Assembly: GCF_030867095.1 (NCBI RefSeq) | Contig: NC_081827.1 | Span: 209,927,310-209,991,309, forward strand | Origin: Alligator mississippiensis | Taxonomy: Eukaryota > Chordata > Crocodylia > Alligatoridae | Direction of reading: 5' to 3' | Length of the DNA: 64,000 nt | Shown here: one piece after another, positions 33,650 to 45,148 of the stretch | Layout of the letters: every line of letters starts with the position of its first letter | Numbering within the stretch: the stretch's first letter is position 1 | Notes under the pieces: generated by a model | Databases searched by the model: none | What the model was told of the DNA's origin: nothing | What the model saw: the letters and a program-made list of their open reading frames with translations, nothing else | Position numbers and translations under genes: made by a program

Positions 33650-34150
33650 TTTGGTTCCTCGGGGACAATTAGCAGCTGTACACCTTGTGCCGCCACTAGT
33701 TGTCCCCAAGGAACACCTGTGCCACGCACCCTCTGGCACATAGCAGGTTACCCCGAGTGGGTTAGGGGAGGCCAAGGCCAGCACTAAGCTTCGGTCCTGG
33801 GGGCTCCCTCGGGCTGCATTAGTGGCAATCCTGCTGTTTGGAGCCTGGCTAGCAGCTGGAGCATGGCTCCAGCTGGCCAGGCTCTGGTTTTGAGCAGTGT
33901 GCGCTGCTTTGCTTTTTTCTTTTTTATGTGCACTGGCTTGTTGTTTGTTTGTTTCAAAAAAGAAACCCCTGCACTGCTCCCTTGCAGTGTGGAGAACAGC
34001 TAAATGCACGGTATGTGGTGCCACAGGCATGTCTGCAGTGCCACATGCCACACAGCCGCACTTGTTTGGACATGGCCTTTGTGTCTCAAGCACTGGTAGT
34101 AAATAAGATTCAACTGCACTTTTGTTGTCATAGAGAAGCACAGTGAGGGT
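33650..34150. repeat. Unidentified GC-rich block with a foldback
   Basis: gttcctcggggacaa (33654-33668) and ttgtccccaaggaac (33700-33714) form a 15-bp inverted repeat with one mismatch around a 31-base loop. The following sequence is GC-rich and non-coding, ending near agagaagcacag. It has the look of a MITE but its ends are undefined. Confidence 0.3.
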
Positions 34151-35133
34151 GGAGTGGGAACAGAGTGTAGGCTTAGGCTGGGCTACGCTATAGTGACAGT
34201 AGCTCCTGCAGCTGCACCCAAGCTATCATTGAACTGGCTGCTTCAGATATCAAGAGCTGTAGGTTGAGCTTTGTGCTGTTAGGCACAGACCTAGCGTTGA
34301 CTTGTTTCTCCTTGTTGCCATTCTTTCATGTACTGGACTTGTTCCTGCGTTTAGATTGCAGGCTCCTCAGAGCAGAGACTACTGCCTCTTGTGTATCTGC
34401 AAAGGGTTCTGGATTCATTTAGGGCCTGTTGAGGCTCTTGTACAAGTAATACCCATTTAAAGCATTCTTTTACAAACAAACATTTCATTTCATTCTGTTT
34501 CAATGTGATGCAGAGCCACACTTTTCTTTTAAAAAAAAAATAGTGGGGGAGAGAGGAGGGAGGGTTGGGGCAATAAATTTAAGCTTTCTGTACCTACAGA
34601 TCAGTCTTCCTGTCTTTTGGCTGTGAGTAGGAGAAGAGTACCTTACTTATAAGTGGAGAGGGAAAGGAACAAGGAGAAATGATTTTTTGTTTAGGTATAT
34701 GTTACCTAAGTTACTGTCAAAGGCCAATCATTCTGAGTTTTCTAGACAGCTTTTGTGCTCCCTCTGGGTAGTGATAGACCTTTGTCTTCAGTTTTCTTTC
34801 CTAAGTGTTATTCCTTGCATTCTCCACTCAGAGGAGCTCTTTTTCATGTACAAAAGAAACTGTAGACAGATGGAGTGCATATGCAGAAAGCTTCTTCTTC
34901 TCCACAGTGCTTTCAGAGTTGTTAAACTGTCTTCCAGACAATCATTTGTCCATTGCTTTAGTCTGACAAGCTTCTAGGAAGCAAGAGTGGTCCTAGTACA
35001 TAGATTTTTTTTCATTCATTTCTCTCTTGTATATAGTTTCTTGAAGTAGAACAGTTTTTTTCTAGACAGAAGGCATGGCAGTATGACATCATATAGACTG
35101 TTCAGAGAGTCAGGAGCTTTCGTAAGCTATTAT

Positions 35134-35320
35134 CAGGGGAGTGGGCAAAATGCGGCCCATGGGCCAGATGTGGCCCACCAGGCCATTCTATCTGGCCTGT
35201 AGGACCCCTGAAAGATTTAGAAAATTAGTATTTATCTGCCCCTGGCTGCCTGTCATGCGGCCCTCAATGGCTTGCCAAACTCAGTAAGTGGCCCTCCGCC
35301 TGAAATAATTGCCCGCCCCC
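35134..35320. mobile_element. 187-bp hAT-type MITE
   Basis: It begins caggggagtgggcaaaatgcggccc and ends aattgcccgccccc, in the CAGGGGTGGGCAAA...TTTGCCCACCCCTG style. The flanks gctattat (35126-35133) and gcattat (35321-35327) are the same apart from one missing base, indicating the target duplication. Non-coding. Confidence 0.7.
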
Positions 35321-35447
35321 GCATTATCAGATTCTAATCCAGGTAATGGGATAAAAATCCAAAGTATCTGTGGATGAGTTCTTGCTCTGCAATTCAGTAT
35401 TCAAGTCAATTTTAAAGTTTTTTGTTCTTTAAGAACAGCTGTTCTGA

Positions 35448-36237
35448 GGGCCTTGTCACATGGGATACTTAACATGTTTTATCTGAGATCGTAGTAAGCA
35501 TTACCATGCTGCATTAAAAGTTATAATATGTTCTAAGCAGTCACACAGTGGTGCTTACTATGATCGAGGACTATTGCTCTCAGCCCTTGCACCGCACCAG
35601 AGTCTTGAACCATGCTGCGGTTGAACCGACAATCAGCTAATTGTTGGTCCCAGTCCCCTCCACTGCCATCCCACTCAGATTGGAGTCTTGAACTGGCTTC
35701 AGTGCAGTGCTGGGGCTGGGAGTGACAAACAGTTGGGTTTTTGGGGAGTTTGGGTTTTTTTTGGTTTGAGCCTTCCCACCATACAACAGTCTTCAACCAA
35801 CCCTGGTGTGGATTCAGGACTGAGACCAAATATCAGCAGATTGTGGGTCCCAGCCTCGGAACTGCAATTGATTGTATTATCTGACATTAAGTCCACATGT
35901 CTTACTTAATACCATCTAGAGCAGTGGTTCCCAACCCCGGGTTGTGACCCAAATGAAGGTCACGGGGGCAATGCTGGCGGCAGTGCACACAAAAGACGAG
36001 CAGCGCTGCATGCTGGGAACACCCCTGCACCCAAGCTGCTGCCGCGCTCTGCTCCCAGCAGCGGGTCGCGGGGGAAAAAAAGATTGGGAACCACTGATCT
36101 AGAGAGACTCTTCACTCAAAAAGACACAACTTTGCTACAATGCAATAGAAGCACAGTTAGCAGGTGTTATCCTGCTTGAATGTACTGACTGGTGTTTTTA
36201 AATGCATTTAACACACGCTGAACATCCCATACAGCAT
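35448..36237. mobile_element. MITE interrupted by a hAT element
   Basis: The left end (ccttgtcacatgggatacttaacatg) is similar to the reverse complement of the right end (ccatgctgtatgggatgttcagcg). Inside, gatcgtagtaagca pairs with tgcttactatgatcga. A separate hAT MITE at 35922-36096 splits it, so the original element would be about 600 bp. The family is not identified. Short terminal repeats and foldbacks suggest Harbinger kin. Confidence 0.5.
35922..36096. mobile_element. 175-bp hAT MITE with perfect 8-bp duplication
   Basis: The termini cagtggttcccaacccc and gattgggaaccactg are matching inverted repeats. The 8-bp flanks are identical, atctagag at 35914-35921 and 36097-36104. The inner gttgtgaccc and gcgggtcgcggg are also paired. 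It lies inside the larger MITE at 35448-36237 and is therefore the later arrival. Confidence 0.88.
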
Positions 36238-36349
36238 GGGTTTGAGTTCAGTGATGGAATATCCAGGGAGGTCTAAGTGTTCTGCATGGGCTTTTGTGTC
36301 TTTCTGGAATTGATGTCAGATTGGTGTCCATTCGTTCTTTCACGTAGGA

Positions 36350-36676
36350 ATTTCCCCTGGGGGGACTAGCAGGGTTTGGGAGAGACCCTGTTCCCCCTAG
36401 CATCCCCTGGGGTAACAAGGAATAACGGCCACAAATTGTTAGAGAGTAGGTTTAGACCAGACAGCTGAAGGCACTACTTCACAGTCAAGGAGGCTAGGAT
36501 CTGGAACAGACTTCCAAGGGAAGTGGTGATGGCTCCTACCCTGGGGGTTTTTAAGAGGAGGCTTGATATCTTACCTGGCTGAGGTCATTTGAGCCCGATT
36601 TTCTCTCCTGCCCAGGGCAGGGGGTCGGACTTGATGATCTACAAGGTCCCTTCCGACCCTGCTTCTATGAATCTAT
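36350..36676 (+). mobile_element. CR1 3' end fragment (5'-truncated)
   Basis: The sequence gggtaacaaggaataacggccacaaa encodes the CR1 C-terminal phrase GVTRNNGHK. It continues through ctggaacagacttccaaggga (WNRLPRE) into the 3' tail cagggggtcggacttgatg, ending in the CR1 octamer-like repeats cttctatgaatctatg. Same orientation as CHN1. A typical short CR1 insertion. The left boundary is approximate. Confidence 0.85.
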
Positions 36677-38860
36677 GCCCCATCTTTCCACTATAAACAG
36701 AAGAATCTTTGATTTCTTCAACTCACCTTTGCCTTTCTTAGCAGACAGTAAATCCTGACTTTCCTCCTCCTTTCCCTATCCTTTGTTTTTAAACTACCTT
36801 ATTTCTTTCTATTTAGTACTCCTGCTCTCTGCAAGTCCATCTATATCATCTAATAAAGCAGGCTGTTGTCTATAAATGTTCATGCCTCTATGAACAAGTT
36901 GGTCTGTAAGGTGTCACAATACTCTGCTTTGTGCCTAACTTTAGATTAATGCAGCTAACTGCCTCTCTTAGCTTTTTCCTAGTGCAATATATTGGAGGTG
37001 GGGAAAGGGTTTTAAAAGAAGAAACAAATTTCAAAGCTAAAGAAGTATTTTTAGGTTCTCACTGAAACACAATTTCATTCAAATTTTTCCTAGAAGTTTT
37101 ATACTGCTTAGAGAAAAGAACTAATATATTGCTTCCTCTTTTACTTACCCAGGATCATCACAAAACAATAAGCAATAAGTTTAAAATAGTGATTAACTTT
37201 ACCTGTATTTGTATTGGGAGCAAGAATCTACATTTTTCAATAGCTTGTGATCTTTTGAGCATATTAAAAAAAGAAAAGAAAAACAAATGGGGGTGGAGAG
37301 AGGAGGAGAGGAAAGGGTGAAGTTACAAACTTCAGAATCTCAGAAAAATAATCCCACTAGCTGCAAAATTCAAATTCCAAATAGAAAAAGAAAGCAAGCT
37401 CACACTTAAAAATAATACATTTATTTGAAGATAAAAACATGTCCAACAGAATGATTTTCCTTTCCATCAGCAGGCAGGGTAAATATGCACCTTTGTAGAC
37501 TAGCTAATATCTATGTTGTCTTCTGACTTCAGACTAACAGAGCTAGCTGCCTCGCTTTCATTTCCATGGCCATGCAGAAGGGTAATCAGATGCTTAATGG
37601 TAATGTAACCTGATCACATTACAGGTCTGACTTGGCAGTCTACCCTTCCTCCCCCTAACAAGAGTGGTTATGTCATTATATTTGTTCCAGAAGTGAGGGT
37701 ATAAGTACTACCCACTGTTTTCATAGAAGTAGGGACTTACGTTTTTGATGACTTTCAGAAACTAAAAATCGTATTTGTAGTAAATCAGAAATCATAATCT
37801 GCTTTAATTCAGATTAGATCGGAGATTTAGATTTTGTCTTTACTGCTAAGAAGATGTTTTTTCATAGCAAGGTACATAACATAAAATGGTTCTTCTGCTG
37901 TAAAGTCACAGAGCAGACAAACTCTTTGTATATTTTACACTTAGGTAGGAGGCAATGTCAACACTATTCCCCTATTGATACTTCATCTCTCAATAAAACT
38001 ACAGTGCCTTTTCTTCTCAAGTATTTTCTATTGGGTTAGTGAATGTATATTAGTTATCTCAGGATGATCACATACTGGCAGTGAAGACAATGTCTTAATT
38101 TCTCAATGTAGATGAAAAAAATACAACAGCGACCCACCGATGATAAAGCATGTTTTTGCTTTAATTAAGCACATTTTAGCAGTGATTAGAAGAGCTGCAT
38201 TTCAGGAATGTTTGAAAGCTTTTTTTTTTTAGTTTGTGGGTTTCTGGATTGGGTTCTCTTTCTTTTACATTTAGTTATAGATAGAAAATGTTTATACCTT
38301 TATAATAGATTGCCTAGGTGACAGTATTTCCAGAATATTTCATTTGCCAGGTCCTTTTTTAACTTCCCAGTTGGTTGTATTAATAAAACCAAGGCAGAGC
38401 ATTTGCATGTTCATTTTGTCTCCACAAATCATTTCAGTCTCTGGCCATTTAAAGGAGTCACTGGCTAGTAGAGCTGTTGAAGTTGGTATCTCATAAGTTT
38501 ACATACCTCAGGGACAAATCCTGACTTTCACCCATACTTCAGAAGACATGTTAAAAGAGAAATAAGCAAGGATTCTGAACAAAGAGATTTTAAAATGCAA
38601 AGCATGAAAGGAACAAAATACAAAGAAGGGTTTCTGACTGGGCCAAACAATAAAACAAGGATGGAGAGGGTGAGAATTATTTTTGCTACCTTTCAGTCTT
38701 TCTTGCAATCGATTCTGGACTTTGCACTTCACTTCCTTTTTACAGTAATGTGAGAGCCTTGTTACATGTTGCACTTCGAGCTGCTCAAACATTGATTGGT
38801 GTTAATGCTAGCTCAAGTAGTCATACATTCAAACCAGCAGGGGCTCTAAGGACTAAAAGG
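36677..38860. other. Intronic sequence, nothing recognised
   Basis: AT-rich and non-coding. A T-run near 38220 and short purine tracts near 37270-37320 are the only low-complexity features. Confidence 0.5.
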
Positions 38861-38861
38861 T

Positions 38862-41450
38862 AAGAATCCCCTCCCCTCCTAAAGTGCAGCGCCCAGAACT
38901 AGATGCAGTACTCCAACTGTAGCCTGATCAGTGTCGCATAGAGGAGGAGGATCACCTCCTTGGCCCTGCTCGTGATGCATCTATGGATGCATGACAAGAT
39001 GTGGTTAGCCTTACTGACCGCGTCCTCACATTGGCGGCCCATGTTCATTTTAGAATCGATAATGACTCCAGAATCTCTTTCTGCCACTTTCGAGAAGGGA
39101 GTTCCCCAGCCTATAGGTATGCTGCTGGTTCTTACTGCCCACGTGAAGTACCTTGCACTTGTAAGTATTGAATCCCATCATATTCTCATTCGCCCACCCC
39201 TGTAACCTGTCCAGGTCCAGCTGTATCCTGTCCCCCATTTCTAGCATGCCCACCTCGCCCCAAATCTTGGTGTCATCAGCAAATTTGAACAAGGTGCTTT
39301 TCACCCCCTCATCCAAATCACTAATAAAGAAATTGAACAGTGCAGGCCCAAGGACCGAGCCTTGGGGGGCTCCACTGCCCACATCCCTCCAGGTCAAATA
39401 TGACCCATCCACCACCACTCTCTGGGTGTGGCCCCTCAGCTGATTTGCGACCCAGCTGACTGTAGGCATCAATGCCACAGTCACCTAGCTTTTTAATGAG
39501 AATGGGGTAGAAGACAGTGTCAAAGGCCTTCCTGAAGTCCAGAAAGACTAAATCCACCGCTACACCTGTGTCCAGTCATTTTGTGACCTGATCATAGAAG
39601 GCAGTCGGTTTGTTCTGACAGGACCTGCCCCTAATGAACCCATGCTGATTGCCCCTGAGCATCATCCCCTCCTGCTGGTCCTTCCCAGATGTACTCCTGG
39701 ATAATCTTCTCAAAGAGCTTCCCCAGGATCGAAGTAAGACTAACGGGCCTATAGTTGCCTGGGTCCTCTCTCCTCCTTTTTTTGAAAATGGGGAACACAT
39801 TGGCCTTCCAGTCATCTGGCACCTGGTCAGAGCACCACGAGTGCTTGTAAAGCTGTGCCAGGGGCCCCTTGATAACCCCTGCCAATTCCCTCAGAACCCT
39901 GGGGTGGAGAACAGCTGGGCCTGCTGAGTTGAACATGTCCTGCCCCTCCAGAAGTTCCCTAACTTGATCCTCCCTGACCCTAGGTCTGGCGGAGTCTCTC
40001 CTGAGTCCATCCTGAACCTTGGTGGTGGAGTCCCGGTCCCTGCACAATAAAATGGATGCAAAGAAATTGTTTAACAGGTCTGCCTTTTCCTTTGGTGCAA
40101 CCACCAGATTGCCAAGCGTATCCTGCAGGGGCCCCACATTACCTGGTGCCTTCTTCATACTCCATATGTATTTAAAAAGGATGTTTGGTTGTCCTTGATG
40201 CTAGCCCTAGTTCTGTATCTGCCTTAGCTTTCCTAACAACCCCCCTATAGACCTGAGCGATGGAGGTATACTCCTATTTGGTGATAGCCCCTCCCTTCCA
40301 CTGGGTGTACGCCTCCTTTTTGGCTTTCAGGAGTTCCTGAATGCCTTTGGTGAGCCAGGGGGGCTTTTGAGCACTCTTGCCCCCTTTGATTCTTGTTGAG
40401 ACTGTCACCCCTTGGGCTCAAAGGATCATCTCCTTAAGGAACGACCACTCGTCTTGGACACCCAGTTCCCCTACCCTCCAGGACCCCAGTGCCTCTCCTA
40501 CCAACCTCCTCAACTCCTTGAAGTTGGCCCTCTTGAAGTCAAGGGCTACTGCCTTGCTGCAGGCCCTCAACACCCTGCATTAGATGGTAAATTCCAGTAG
40601 GTGATGATCACTGTTGCCCAGGTGGTCAAGAACCTGGAGTCCCCTCACCAGGTCATCACCTGTGGCCAGGACCAGGTCCAGCAGGGCATCTCCCCTGGTG
40701 GGACTGTGCACCTCCTAGGTTAAGTGGAGTTCCTGTATCTCAGCAAGGAACCTTCATGAGTGGTCCGACCTGTCTGACTGCTCCTCCCAGCAGATGTCCG
40801 GGTAATTTAGATCACCCATGACAACTACATCCCTTGCCTTAAATGCCCCCGTAAGCTGACCTGAGCATTCATGGTCCAGCTCTTTCCTTTGGTTGGGTGG
40901 TCTGTAGTAGATTCCCACCATTAAGTCCCTTTCCCCACAACCCCCCTGTATTCTGACCCAGAGCACTTCAGCCTGCCCCTCCTCTGACCCATCCTGTTAG
41001 TTGAGGATGTGTATTGCTCTTTGACATAGAGCACCACACCCCCGCCTTTCCTCTCTATTCTGTCCTGCCTGTATATTCTGTAGCCCCTAATGTTTACCGC
41101 CCAGTTGTGGGATGAATTCCACCCGGTTTCTGTGAGCCTTACTATGTCTAGGTTGGTACTAGCTATCCGGAGGGTGAGTTCCACCTGCTTATTCCCCATG
41201 CTATGAGTATTAGTGTAGAGGCATTTAAGGCCTTGTATTGGTATATGCACTACCCCACGATTCTTAGGACTATCTGGACCCCTGTCACTTACCTGGGTAC
41301 TCCTTGTGCACGTCACCTGTCATGGCTGGGAGGTGTCCTCATGTCCTCCTGTGGCCCCATCCCCCCACAAAGTTAGTTTAAAGCATGCCGTACGAGATCA
41401 GCCAACCTGGAAAAAGAGACACGCTTGCCTTTAGGGCAGTTAAGAGTTCC
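38862..41450 (-). mobile_element. Antisense CR1 LINE lacking its 3' end
   Basis: Read from the minus strand, it begins near the end of ORF1 (ttggctgatctcgtac at about 41405-41390, matching the sense copy near 2675). It runs through endonuclease and reverse transcriptase and stops abruptly after QLEYCI, near 38890. The C-terminal region, the 3' untranslated tail and the octamer repeats are missing. CR1 normally loses the 5' end and keeps the 3' end, so a later deletion or rearrangement is likely at 38862. The copy is decayed by several stops and frameshifts. Confidence 0.85.
38890..41316 (-). pseudogene. CR1 ORF2 remnant (endonuclease and reverse transcriptase)
   Basis: In minus-strand order: the ORF2 start region with LKCLYTNTHSMGNKQVEL and LDIVRLTETGWN (41316-40921); endonuclease VGIYYRPPNQ and VVMGDLNYPDICWEEQ (40966-40754); the connector and palm, DMFNSAGPAVLHPRVLREL and NYRPVSLTSILGKLFEKII (40158-39631); DLVFLDFRKAFDTVF (39557 on); [20 protein letters not shown] and FADDTKIWGEV (39484-39050); then the thumb start up to 38899. 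The active-site FADD is present but the frame is interrupted repeatedly, so no protein is expected. Confidence 0.8.
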
Positions 41451-42470
41451 AGGAGCTACCTAAAATTAATGTGTAACAAGGTCCTAAGATGGACACTATA
41501 TCAATCCTAGTAAAACTGGCCCCTTTCAGTATTCCTAGTCAGAGTTGTCCCAGCTTTTTATTTTGAAGGCCTGATTATGTTCAAGTTTAAAAGTTATCCT
41601 TAGATTTCTTTGAAACCTTCCTCTATAAGAATCTAACACATAGTTTCTACTAGCAAGCATGTTTGCTAACTTCCTTCACCACATAGACATGCCTTTGTTG
41701 ATAGTTTGAAACTTTCAGAGTCTGGCTCCAAAAGACTTAAAAAAAAATCACTTTGGAACTACAGGAGGATGAGGCCTAATCCAAATTTCAGTGGGAAAAG
41801 GTTTGGAGGACTAAGCAACAATCTCAGAATAGCCCTGGTTTAGCCATTGCTGAACGTTTTGTAGCTCTTTGGCATTAAAGCATATAATTGTATAAATACT
41901 ACATCCTGTGATATTCATAGCTTCTGACTTCTGTGTTAATCTGAACTGACATAAGGAAATTTCATGTACAGTGAATGTCCACAAGATGGCACTTTTCATC
42001 TTTTTACCTCTATTGCAAATGTACATATGGATCTTTAATGGCCATTTTTAAAAATTATATTTAAGGATTTTAAAAACAGGAGGGTTTTTAAAATAGTTGA
42101 TTAGCCATGTTTTCAAGTGCAGTTAGTGTTCGGCATGTGATTCCATCCATTTGGAGTTTTTTTCCATTGCACTGACAGGGAGAGGGGAAAAGGACCTTGT
42201 TGTGCTAATCATTGTCCACAAAATAATTCTATTTTTTATGATATTGGATATAAACTTTTATTGTAGGTCCTTGTAATACTACATCTTGATTTTAAATCAT
42301 TTCTGATCATGGGTTAAAAATTTAACCCATTTTCCTCATGTTTCAAATATTCCCATAACCAGCTGCTAGTTTGTGTGGCATACATATACTAGATGGCTAG
42401 ATGATATAGCGTCAGACCTACAAAAACTAAATTTGGACAACTGGAGGATAAAGGCACAGGTTAAACAAGA
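41451..42470. other. Intronic sequence between two CR1 copies
   Basis: AT-rich, non-coding. Nothing recognised. Confidence 0.5.
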
Positions 42471-42472
42471 AT

Positions 42473-44200
42473 AGATTCATAGATGTTAGGGTCGGAAGGG
42501 ACCTCAATAGATCATCAAGTCCGACCCCCTGCATAAGCAGGAAAGAGTGCTGGGTCTAGATGACCCCAGCTAGATACTCGTCTAACCTCCTCTTGAAGAC
42601 CCCCAGGGTAGGGGAGAGCACCACCTCCCTTGGGAGCCCGTTCCAGACCTTGGCCACTCGAACTGTGAAGAAGTTCTTCCTAATGTCCAATCTGAATCTG
42701 CTCTCTGCTAGCTTGTGGCCATTGTTTCTTGTAACCCCTGGGGGCGCCTTGGTGAATAAATCCTCACCAATTCCCTTCTGTGCCCCCGTGATGAACTTAT
42801 AGGCAGCCACAAGGTCGCCTCTCAACCTTCTCTTGCGGAGGCTGAAAAGGTCCAGTTTCTCTAGTCTCTCCTCGTAGGGCTTGGTCTGCAGGTCCTTAAC
42901 CATACGAGTTGCCCTTCTCTGTACCCTCTCCAGGTTATCCGCATCCTTCTTGAAGTGTGGCGCCCAGAATTGCACGCAGTACTCCAACTGCGGTCTGACC
43001 AACGCCCTATAGAGGGGAAGTATCACCTCCCTGGACCTATTCGTCATGCATCTGCTGATGCACGATAAAGTGCCATTGGCTTTTCTGATGGCTTCGTCAC
43101 ACTGCTGGCTCATGTTCATCTTGGAGTCCACTAGGACTCCAAGATCCCTTTCCACCTCTGTGCCACCCAGCAGGTCATTCCCTAGGCTGTAGATGTGCTG
43201 GACATTTTTCCTCCCTAGGTGCAGCACTTTGCATTTCTCCTTGTTGAACTGCATCCTGTTGGTTTCTGCCCACTTGTGCAACCTATCCAGGTCTGCCTGC
43301 AGCTGTTCCCTGCCCTCCGGCGTGTCCACTTCTCCCCATAGCTTTGTGTCGTCTGCAAACTTGGACAGAGTACATTTGACTCCCTCATCCAAGTCGCTGA
43401 TGAAGACATTAAAGAGTATCGGTCCAAGGACCGAGCCCTGCGGGACCCCACTGCCCACACCCTTCCAGGTCGAGACTGACCCATCTACCACGACTCTTTG
43501 GGTGCGACCCTCTAGCCAATTTGCCACCCACCGGACCGTGCAGTCATCCACATCACAGCCTCTTAACTTGTTCACCAGTATGGGGTGGGATACCGTATCG
43601 AAGGCCTTCCTGAAGTCTAAGTATACGACATCCACCCCTCCTCCTGTGTCCAGGCGTTTCGTAACCTGGTCATAGAAAGAGACTAGGTTGGTCAGGCACG
43701 ATCTGCCCACCACAAACCCATGCTGGTTTCCCCTCAGCATAATTTGCCCTGCTGGGCTCTCACAAATGTGAGGCTTGATAATTTTTTCAAAGACTTTACC
43801 AAGGATGGAGGTGAGACTAACCGGCCTATAATTGCCTGGGTCCTCCTTCCTCCCCTTTTTGAAAATGGGGACCACGTTAGCCCTTTTCCCGTCTTCTGGG
43901 ATTTGGCCCGTGCGCCATGAGCGTTCGAATATTCCCGCCAGTGGCTCTGCAATGACGTCAGCCAGTGCCTTCAGCACCCTCAGATGGAGCCCATCCGGGC
44001 CTGCCGACTTAAAGGCATCCAGTTCTTTCAAGTGACTCTGCACCACCTCAGGATCTACGTATGGAAGTCTGGCGCCTTGCTGCTGCCTCTCTACAACCCC
44101 AGTGAGAGACTTGTCGTGTCCCTCGCTTAGGAACACTGAGGCAAAGAACTCGTTGAGGAGTTCAGCCTTGTCCCCCCTGTCTGTCACCAATTGTTGAATG
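42473..44200 (-). mobile_element. Antisense 5'-truncated CR1 LINE, well preserved
   Basis: Minus strand. The 3' tail reads cagggggtcggacttgatga and ends in octamer-like repeats, atctatgaatctatt, at 42473-42490. The element is cut at its 5' side at about 44200, within the region between endonuclease and reverse transcriptase. This is the normal outcome of incomplete target-primed reverse transcription. The open reading frame it holds is unbroken, so this is the youngest-looking CR1 in the window. Confidence 0.9.
42556..44190 (-). CDS. CR1 reverse transcriptase fragment, 544 uninterrupted codons
   Basis: Palm and fingers: FKSAGPDGLHLRVLKALADV (about residues 60-79), NYRPVSLTSILGKVFEKII (about 120-138), NQHGFVVGRSCLTNLV (about 155-170), VVYLDFRKAFDTVSH with the motif A aspartate (about 188-202), GVPQGSVLGPILFNVFISDL (about 248-267) and FADDTKLWGEV with the motif C aspartates (278-288). 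The C-terminal CR1 region (QLEYCVQFWAPHFKKD, LERVQRRATRM, TRNNGHKL, WNGLPREVV) is complete to the natural stop. The endonuclease and ORF1 are absent because of 5' truncation, so it cannot retrotranspose alone. The first ATG is only the first in-frame methionine after the truncation. Confidence 0.85.
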   Translation of the reverse strand: MVTDRGDKAELLNEFFASVFLSEGHDKSLTGVVERQQQGARLPYVDPEVVQSHLKELDAFKSAGPDGLHLRVLKALADVIAEPLAGIFERSWRTGQIPEDGKRANVVPIFKKGRKEDPGNYRPVSLTSILGKVFEKIIKPHICESPAGQIMLRGNQHGFVVGRSCLTNLVSFYDQVTKRLDTGGGVDVVYLDFRKAFDTVSHPILVNKLRGCDVDDCTVRWVANWLEGRTQRVVVDGSVSTWKGVGSGVPQGSVLGPILFNVFISDLDEGVKCTLSKFADDTKLWGEVDTPEGREQLQADLDRLHKWAETNRMQFNKEKCKVLHLGRKNVQHIYSLGNDLLGGTEVERDLGVLVDSKMNMSQQCDEAIRKANGTLSCISRCMTNRSREVILPLYRALVRPQLEYCVQFWAPHFKKDADNLERVQRRATRMVKDLQTKPYEERLEKLDLFSLRKRRLRGDLVAAYKFITGAQKGIGEDLFTKAPPGVTRNNGHKLAESRFRLDIRKNFFTVRVAKVWNGLPREVVLSPTLGVFKRRLDEYLAGVI

Positions 44201-45142
44201 GATGAAGATAGTGGGCATGAAAAGGGCCTGTAGTGCTAAATTATACGTATCGGTGCATGTCAACATCTACAAACTAGCTGGTTCTAGCTTGATTATCTAT
44301 TCACATTGTTTCAATGAACTGGTCAAAGAAATTTAAAAAACAAAATTGACAAAATCTGATTTAGTTTGAAAGGTGAATTAATTTTAGCAGTGGCTGTCAC
44401 TGGCCAAGAGAGTGTATTCGTGAATATTTGTTTTGTTATTCCATTTAAAAGTTGTAGTTGTGGGCCTGATTCTAGGAGATGCTAGATGCGTGCAGCCCAG
44501 TTGCCTGTAGTGGAAGGTGAACATATTTAATACCACATAGCCTTGGACCTGACCTTAACCCAGTCAGAATAGTGGGGAAAAGCTCCTCATCTTGTATTTG
44601 TATACCAGGAAATCTCATGAAATACACTGTCTATCATTAAGCTGATGCCAAAAACAGCATGTGCTCAGTAATGGAAACAAATCATCATTGATCAAATGCA
44701 GCCAACAGTGAGCCTGACTATAAAATGCATGGCCCCTATTGAGTAAACATACTGAAGGTAGCCTACCATAAGAATTGGTTAGTTTATCCCATCTAAATAA
44801 GGTATACAGTAGTGCCCATTGCACTCAGTCTCCCTCAGCGCTAATCCTCTCCCAAGTCATAGTGAGCCACTGCTTTTGAATACATTTCAACTTCATCTTC
44901 ACTCCCACAGCTTTTCCTTTCCATTTCCAATAATTCTTGTTTCTTCAACAGTCTTAAATGTCTGGCAAACATCAACAAACAGGGCCCCAAACAGTTAATC
45001 CCTTTGTCACCCCCTTTCTCAGTCTGTTGCATATGCTTAGTGTGGTCCCGCCCTCCATGAGGTAGAGTTGGACCAGATTGCCCAGCCCCCCTGGGCAAAT
45101 TTCGGAGGATCCCAGGACTGATAACAAGAACACCCAGTTTCA
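44201..45142. other. Intronic sequence, nothing firm
   Basis: Non-coding. An 85-codon open frame on the minus strand at 44841-45098 has no recognised domain. Confidence 0.45.
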
Positions 45143-45148
45143 GTCATG

